A stretch of 64,000 nt of DNA from Zygnema circumcarinatum (taxonomy: Eukaryota; Streptophyta; Zygnematophyceae; Zygnematales; Zygnemataceae). This document shows, piece after piece, positions 56,990 through 64,000 of this stretch. The stretch covers positions 1,845,395 to 1,909,394 of the forward strand of contig CM074822.1 of the NCBI GenBank assembly GCA_037447605.1, given 5' to 3'. The number at the start of each line of letters is the position of its first letter. The stretch's first letter is position 1. The notes below the pieces were generated by a model that had not been told where the DNA came from, searched no databases, and saw only the letters and a list, made by a program, of their open reading frames with translations. The position numbers were made by a program, and so were the translations under genes.

Positions 56990-57061
56990 AGGTCCTACCG
57001 GGATTCGAACCCAGGTCGCTGGATTCAAAGTCCAGAGTGCTAACCACTACACCATAGAACC
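56990..57061 (-). tRNA. tRNA-Gln (anticodon TTG)
   Basis: The 72-nt gene reads GGTTCTATGGTGTAGTGGTT..., with anticodon loop CTTTGAA (TTG), anticodon stem TCTGG/CCAGC-type pairing, and T arm GGTTCGAATCC. The acceptor stem GGTTCTA pairs with TAGGACC. A box and B box are canonical; no intron or encoded CCA. A TTTT run lies about 17 nt downstream on the minus strand. Confidence 0.95.
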
Positions 57062-58068
57062 ACATGAAAACTTGAGTGTTACTTACATCTTTATCAAAAA
57101 TTCCGTGCTAGCTCTGAAACAATTAAAAAAGGGAAGAAAGAGGACTTCTTTTGTATGTAGAAAAGAAGGAGAAAGAAATGTGTTTCGGTCCTTTGTGACC
57201 AGTCCTTCGTGGTTCCACATTTTGCCTTTGTCCATGTACATTTGATGGCCTCGCCATCGCGAGTTCAATGAAAGTTTTCCCTTAGAAAGAAATTAATTGA
57301 AATTTTGTAAAAGCCGAATTAAAAAATTATCAAAATCTTCTTCGCCAGGGAGAAAAACAGGAACATTTTTTTTTTTGCTAAATACGCTAATTATCTTTTT
57401 GTTCCTTTTGCCTAAGGAGAAAAGGCTTTTTTGCTACTGACTTTTTTTTTAAACTTAAAGGATTATTTTACATTGTCACTACTAACAACGGGAGGCTGCT
57501 AGTGTCCCTCGTCGCGGAGCTCTTCGCAGTTTTACTTTGTGATTGGCCGAAGCTAAATTTATCGGTCGGTCGGTCGGTCTGTCGGTCGGTCAGTCGGGCG
57601 GGGGCACATCCTGTCGGCCCATGGCAATAGCGCTCTTGAACGAGACCGAGAGCGCACAGGCATGGAGGCATGCAGGCATGCAGACATGCATGACCCGAGC
57701 GAGCTAGTACGGCCATGGCGGGCGGCAAGGCGAGAGAGTGATGAGCGGTGGGAGCATAACGAGATTCCATTCACGGCGCTCTGCGACGCACACGGGCTGA
57801 GCTCGCAGTCACAGGAATGAATGAATGCCGCTGATTATTACTGACCTGCATGGAAATAGAAGCCTCTACTCTCCGTACTTCGCCCACGACCCGCACTAGA
57901 GGGACCTAAAAAATGCCAAGCCACTGCACTGTACTCAACAAAGCCAAAAATCAAAACGCCCGTTCTGAGCTGCCCGAAAAAGAACTCTTCTCCTCTTAGT
58001 CAACAGTACAACGAGCGAGAAGAAGAATCCGCCGTCGCGCTCGCTCGGGGCAGACGGTCTGCCGCTGC
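57062..58068. other. Intergenic region between tRNA-Gln and the ALB3 3' end
   Basis: Contains copy 3 of the dispersed element (57195-57272), an AT-rich stretch (57290-57480), a (GGTC)n tract at about 57561-57597 and a GCATGCAGGCATGC cluster at about 57658-57692. No gene was recognised. Confidence 0.5.
57195..57272. repeat. Dispersed short element, copy 3
   Basis: CCTTCGTGGTTCC...TTTGTCCATGTACATTTGATG followed by GCCTCGCCATCGCGAG, located about 130 bp from the tRNA-Gln gene. Confidence 0.7.
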
Positions 58069-61000
58069 TCACGCCACCTTCTTTGTCCTTTTGCTCCGCT
58101 TGACTCTCTTCGCCGCGACCTTTGGTGTTGCCCCGTTTTCCACGCCAACCTGCACATTGCAGACAATCGGCTCAAACGACTGATACGTAGAACTGCGTGC
58201 ACCCTCAAATAGCAAAACAAAGCGTAGATCCCCAAAGACATCGCGCCTCACCAATCTTCTCCTAAACAAGACCTGTTGCAGCAGCATACACTCTGTTCCC
58301 GCTGACTCCATAACTATGGCGTGAGTCAAGGAGTGAAGTCGTTGGCCCATCCTTGTCGTACCCGTGATGTGAGGACAACATCATATGGTACACACAATTC
58401 TTCTCTCAAAGGAAGTCTCTCGGACACTACTTCGATGGACCAGCCATGAGTGGATTAAGCTTTGGACGAGCCTACACTCGTCCATCTGAAAGGTGAACTG
58501 GGTTCTACAGATCTCAACAGTCCAAGTTCAGTCCAAACAAAGCGGGAAGACGGCCGCACCTTAGAGGGAGCAGACGATGGAACTTCGAGATCGTCATCAT
58601 CATCTTCGTCGTCGTCGTGGTTTCCCTCCTCCCCTGAGTGCTCCGCCTCCCCCTGCTGCAGCGCGAGCCTCCCTCTGTCCTCTTCTGCCTTCGCTGCGCC
58701 GACTTTAGCGGCCTCTTCTGCCGCTTGCCTTGCTGACGCTTTCTTTGCAGCTTCTGCCGCTTTCAGAGCTCTAAATCTGATGGGATCACAATAAAAACCA
58801 ATGCATTCCCATGAGCAGGAGAAAACCGGAAGTTGGCTACTATTCATAATCCTGAACCTGTTCAAAACAACGACCGGTACATTTCATGTACTCTTCCGGT
58901 GATGCCACACACCGAAAAATAAAGCCAAAGCCCTTTTCCACTACGAATATCTTTTAAGTTCCATGTTTGCCCCCTTTCAAGTATACGAATGGGCAGGGGT
59001 ATTCCTCCGTCTTACAGAAAGAACGAATTATCTTTTTTTCTTTTTTTTTTTTGCGAGTTCTCGCAGGTCCTCCTTGCTCCTACCGCAGACGTTCCTCACT
59101 CCGACGAAGTTAGCTCACCAAGACACTAATAAACGACATCAGACTCGCCGCTTCGCCACATTAGACGGCGCGTGAAACACAAGAAACACGTCGATCCCCC
59201 TAAAGCAGCTGAACGAGCTCTTGCATGAAAGGTAAATTTCGATTTCCCACCTTTCCCCTCTCGTCCGCTCCACTTCCTTCTCTTCGACTGTGGCAATTGT
59301 CGCTGCGCCGGAACGCTTGGCCTGCCCTGCATCGATGATGCCGCTCCCATCTTTCCCGACGACCGGAGTGGCCCCGCCGTACTGCTTCAAATAGAGCTGC
59401 TGAGCTGTACTCAGCACATTGTTTGTCAACCTGCAGACACCCCCTCGCCACGTTGGAGTTAACAGGGTCTGCGACGAAATAGTGCTCCCAACATATGAGA
59501 ACCCCCATTCTATGCTGCTTTGTTGTCTGCAAAGTCACTGAAGGACATGTAATGTGGGTGGTGGCCCCAAGGCAGTACACGAAACCTACATCTCCACAGC
59601 CAAGCCAACCACTTCAAAGAAAAATAGCTATTCTAACTCGAGCAACAAGAATTCCACACTCTGGTTAGGCGGAAAGTGCAAACCACAGAAAGTTTAACTT
59701 CTCTGAGATGCCTGATTAGAACAGAACAAAACAGATCAGCTTCGGCCCCATACCAGTAAAGTGACAAGCCCGATGGCACCGAAAGGGAGAAATAACCAAT
59801 CATAAACGGAAGGAATTTCAATATAGCCTGTGTCTGTTTCTGTGCAGGGTCCTGCGTAGGTACATCCAACCATCCAAGAGAAGGTGTAATGTTTCAGCAT
59901 ATTGATAAGCATTCAAAAATGTAACGACTGACCTTTCGGAATCGAAGATATGGTAGAAAATAGAAGGACATGGATCTCAGATTTTCATGATTGAACCCAT
60001 GCAATAATGCACATATCTCAGGATTGCCTGCGCTTGCATAGCGCCGCCAGAAGCCATTTCTGGTTTTATGATTAGATTTCCGCATCGAGAGCCCACAAGC
60101 GAATTACTACATGCTCAACATCCGGTACCGTTTGGTCCGTATCCTAGGGTTTGTTAACTGCATAAACCTGCAAAAGAGGCAGCTAGTCATGGGGCTTGCA
60201 ATGTGTTTTCTTCACCAGAGAGAGCCCGCACTCACAGTGGTGGCCGGCTGCATGAGCTGCATTGAGAAAAACTGCGACGCCACGAGCATGACCGGCAGGA
60301 CGAGGTATGCCGCCGTGGGTAGCCACCCGAGAGGAGGGGCACCGTCCTGCCATCCGCAGCATGCGGACCACCACCGACACATCAATGGCGAAGAGTGCTT
60401 CAAAGTAGCACATAAATATGTACATCACCTTCTGGGCAAGACGTATGACAGCCTGTTCCAACGCAAAATCTGAATGTCAAAACATCCGCTATTCCCCCAG
60501 CTCAAAGTTTCAACACAACCCCTGAATGGGGAATTATAATATCGGCGCAACACGGACCTGGACAGGTAGCAAAGCTTGGGCAATTCAAAATTGCTCTGGA
60601 GGAACGATAACATGCAATTGACCAAAACAGTTGCACCGTGCCAAAAGGTTCTTGAACAAGGGAGGTGCCACGTCCTGGCGAGTGTCTCTTAGCAGTGTGA
60701 CAACAGAGGTTCCAACTTCGGCATAAAAATGGTTTCTGACTGTCTGGTCAGCGCAGAAGACCAAAACCTATCTTGTGTTCCTCCTTCAGCAGTGTCTGCT
60801 TTCAGCCCTTTACAACTTGGCTAGTTTCTTTCTGGCAAGAAGTTCAGATATTTTACCACAAATGGAAACAGCCATGTAAGGCCTGTCTGGCCGTTGGAAG
60901 GACCCGCCAATGAAGGAATCCAAAAAAACCCCTCCGTCAAGACACCCTGCAAGTAAAACGATTGTGTAGAGTACTTCATAATCTTGTATCAGACAAATTT

Positions 61001-63940
61001 AATGCGACAAAGTAAGTAGTCAAGCGTAATCGACCACTAGTAGGCCAAGAAAAGCAAAGCGTAAAATCACTGCTTTCTTTTCGATGAAATCTCAGAATGC
61101 GCTGCCCGGAATTCATGAACGGACCTCATTCGCAACATTGCTTAATGCGCGATACAGGCCAATCCAAACCGGAATGGTTGCCAAGGTAGGAAGGCAGCCT
61201 GAAAAAAAAATAAGTGAACATAAAATGTGCTTGAAAAAGGTGCAAAAAAAGGAAATCAGCAGCGTAAATCACTACGAAAGTTTCCTATCGGAAGCGTCTA
61301 CCAAATAAGGGTGGCAATAGTGGCTGCGTCATGTTGCCGTGAGGAGCTGGGTCATGCATGCCACATGTGCTTCACCTGCAAAGTTCCATATGTCCCCAAC
61401 TCAAGGCCGAAAATGACGTTTCTCACCTGCTAGAGGATTGACACCAGCTTGCTGATACAGTCTTGCAGTTTCCAGTTGTATCCGTTCCTGAGACCCCACC
61501 GCAAAATTTGAACTTCAGCCAATACAAATGCTAACTTCACCTTGAAACCCCCTGACAGCTCCTTCCCCTCCACTTCTCACCGACCTAAAAAAATTCAAAA
61601 AAACCTTCATTCTATTCCCATTTCCATACCGTCACAGCCCAAAAAATGCAATTTCTCCAAACCAAGCTCCTACCTCCACACTTCCCCTACTGTCTCTTTG
61701 GTGCTCCTTCCCCATTTCTTCCCAATTCCTCCTCTCTCTCTCATCAATTTTCTCCCTTCTTACCTCCTCCCCTTTCAAACTACATTCATCATGACAATTT
61801 CATCCTACCTAAGAATGCTTAAAATGCTATCACACTTATAAGTGCACTGGTCAACTACCTCTACCTTTATCAAGTTTATTGTCATGCGGTTCTGAGGATT
61901 GAGAATATGCTCAATATTTCAGCAACCCCTACTCCCCTTCCCCCACCTCCCTTCTCACACTACCTCCAACCCATACCACCCCCCCCCCCCCCCGCCCACA
62001 AGCTTCCTTCTGCATGTGCAGTCTGTTTCGCTTCCTGTTCTTCACTAGTTCTTTTCTTTCTCACGTTTAGATTCCACTGCCTACACCTTCCCTCCCGTCT
62101 ACCCCACTATCTCCGTCCCCTTCTCTTTCTCCTCCTCAAGCACCTGTCTCCTTCACTTGTCCCTCACCTTTCTTCTTTCTCCTCCCTTCCTTCTTACTTT
62201 CTCACTTTTTCCTTTCTCCATTTCCTTACTCCTTTTTCCGGCCCATGCCCTACCTTCAATTCTTCTCTCCAAACTTTACAATATTTCCTTCATCTTTTCC
62301 ATTATCTCATTTTCCAATCCTTCTAGTCCCGTTCATAGTGTCTTTATGTACCAGGTGTTATTCTTCTTTTTTCCATGCTTCCTTCCTCCAATAGCTTCCA
62401 AGTTTATCTGGTTGCGAAGCCCATCCCAGTAGAAAATAAAATCCACACCTGGTCGCCCTGGTACTTTGTTTGAATAGCTTTGATTTTCGGTTGAAGGTTC
62501 TGCATAGCCATCGTAGATTCCACCTGGAACAGACGCCCTAGATTTACAGGTCAGCCCGGCGATGCCCCCAGCTTCAACTAGCAATCAGTTTGTTCCTTTC
62601 AACTTAACTCTGCGGTGTAACAAATGCTCCCGTAAAATATTTTTCTGAGAGTCCGAAAAAAATGGTTTTTATGAATTTTAAAGAGCGGATTATGCCAGTC
62701 TTATTAATTTTCAAACAATGAAATCTAGCGGCTCGCCATTATGCTGGCAGAGAAGGAGTAAAACTAGCGCCTTGAATAAGGAGAACGCCCTGAAACTAGC
62801 TACATCAGTTGAAGTTGGAAACACCTTCTGCTCCAGACTCGAGACGGATGGTCAGGCAGGGCAAACGAAGGGGGGAACCTAAACCTGCTGCTTCGTCAGC
62901 GGATATGTGGCGGCTTTGACGAGGAGCGTGAGGAGGATGATGGAGAAGCCGTAGGCGTAGGGCACGTGCACGTTAGCCAAGCCGTTCTCCAAAAGCTGAA
63001 GCCAAGCCGCCCGTCTCCCTCGTCAATCACACTTTGTGGAATCCAACAAGAAGCAGGGCAAGAACAAGAAGCAGTTGTGGTTGAGCAACAACACCTGTCA
63101 AGAAACACACTGACGTAAAGGACTCCGAGACCAAGACAAATTAACTAACTAGCGCGGTGCATTAGTTGCGAGCAAGATAATGCAATTGCGCATAAATTTC
63201 TTCGCGGTTGCACTGTATGGCAGAGGAGAGGCACACAAGGAAGGGCCAGCTCCTCTTCAAAACAACAACCTGAAGGCACTGCGTAAGACGGAGTGGAATG
63301 CGCTCAATACATGGAGCCCGTCCTATGCCTGCTTGCGACGCGGAGGGACTCGAGAAGTGAAGCGGACAAAGCTGGGCAAAGGCTTACATCCTCCGTGCGG
63401 GACGACCGCACGGGAACAAAAGGACAGGACACAACGGCATTCATGGCGTGCAAGCGTCGTAAAACCTACAACGTTCTCGCAAGCTGTTGACCACAGGGAG
63501 ACTCTTGCCTTTAAGATAGATTCAAGCACGTCTGCAAGGCCTGTGAGCCAATCCTGCTGCTTGACAAAGGTGGAGGCAGTCTCGGCAGCCGTCGATGCTG
63601 CGTCCACTGCTGACGATGCAGCGTCGGCAGCGCTGGACGTGACAGCTTGAATCGCGACATCATTTGCCGCATCAGCGATGCTGTAGACGGCATTTTGGCC
63701 GAACGCGACGGCCTCCTTGGCAGTCTCAACAAGGGAAAACGCATCCAAGGAAGCCTTTGCGGCGAAGGCCTGTACTCGGCGCTCATGAATTTGCCAGCTG
63801 TGCGCTCCGCCTAGTGTTCTACCGCCAAGAGAGCTCCTGAGCCGTTCCTTCGCAGGTGGCGAGGCCCGGCCGTACGGCGCGGAGGGCGGGCAGAGCGCGC
63901 AGCAGGGCCGCGCGGCGGTGAGCAGCAGAGCGCCCTCCAT
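58069..63940 (-). CDS. ALB3: ALB3-type thylakoid membrane protein insertase (Oxa1/YidC/Alb3 family)
   Basis: Eleven exons: 63509-63940, 62885-62995, 62449-62523, 61427-61487, 61125-61198, 60857-60946, 60236-60346, 59754-59851, 59251-59430, 58560-58776 and 58069-58149, totalling 1530 nt (509 aa). ALB3 inserts light-harvesting proteins into thylakoids with cpSRP. After a plastid-targeting region and an Ala-rich stretch come VPYAYGFSIILLTLLVKAAT, QQVESTMAMQNLQPKIKAIQ, ERIQLETARLYQQAGVNPLA, CLPTLATIPVWIGLYRALSN and EGFFWIPSLAGPS. These are followed by GWLPTAAYLVLPVMLVASQF, AQKQTQAILKFLPFMIGYFS and WLTNNVLSTAQQLYLK. The tail has an acidic run then KRVKRSKRTKKVA, like the basic motif of ALB3 that contacts cpSRP43; this favours ALB3 over ALB4. 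The first intron appears to use a GC donor (AAG/GCAAGA). Confidence 0.93.
61541..62335. repeat. Pyrimidine-rich tract in an ALB3 intron
   Basis: About 800 bp dominated by C and T on the plus strand (so purine-rich in the ALB3 transcript), including a poly-C run near 61978-61994. No gene or repeat unit was recognised. Confidence 0.7.
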
Positions 63941-63950
63941 GGCGCCCGCG

Positions 63951-64000
63951 GGGGAGGGAGGGAGGGAGGGAGGGAGGCAGGGAGGGAGGGGGGGGGGGGG
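63951..64000. repeat. (GGGA)n microsatellite and poly-G at the window end
   Basis: GGGA tetramers followed by a G run lie immediately upstream of the ALB3 start codon and continue to the window edge. The ALB3 promoter therefore lies outside the window. Confidence 0.9.

Overview
The window comes from the nuclear genome of a photosynthetic eukaryote of the green lineage. The evidence is split genes with GT-AG introns, two nuclear-type tRNA genes with internal promoter boxes, and several proteins specific to chloroplasts: an ARC6-type plastid-division protein, an ALB3-type thylakoid insertase and a FLAP1/DUF1517 protein. Three genes end in an LxLxL (EAR) motif. That recruitment signal is typical of streptophytes, so I favour a streptophyte alga or an early-diverging land plant; the species cannot be named from the sequence. 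A run of ten Ns at 51154-51163 shows this is a draft assembly.

Layout. 1-1289 (-): 5' exons of a DsbA/FrnE-like thioredoxin-fold gene, cut by the window edge and divergent from a TRMO-type tRNA methyltransferase (1703-5469, +). 6287-12916 (+): a nine-exon gene for a membrane-anchored protein of unknown family with a very long tail. 14996-17749 (+): FLAP1/DUF1517. 17750-28967: a GC-rich block with two large intronless genes (20883-22712, 26973-28967, +) coding for low-complexity proteins that end in DLTLRL or DLDLRL, each preceded by 3-4 kb of DNA rich in palindromes and tandem repeats. 29521-32962 (-): ARP6. 33-37 kb: a degenerate duplicate of the ARP6 5' region, a ~155-bp-arm inverted repeat, a tRNA-Ser with a half-copy behind it, and a TA-flanked MITE. 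37295-42643 (-): ARC6, divergent from GWT1/PIGW (43178-48903, +, 15 exons). 49-52 kb: a third intronless EAR gene (51172-52260, +) with the same kind of upstream DNA. 52973-56755 (-): UBR7. 56990-57061 (-): tRNA-Gln. 58069-63940 (-): ALB3.

I derived exon boundaries by hand from splice consensus, reading-frame phase and family similarity. In every multi-exon model the exon lengths and phases close exactly to an open frame, which supports them, but no transcript data were available. The genes are not an operon. Chloroplast division, thylakoid biogenesis and light acclimation (ARC6, ALB3, FLAP1) sit among housekeeping genes for tRNA modification, GPI-anchor synthesis, chromatin and ubiquitin. 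The least explained parts are the three EAR-tailed genes with their GTAC- and CATG-palindrome surroundings, and the chimeric ARP6-promoter/hairpin locus.
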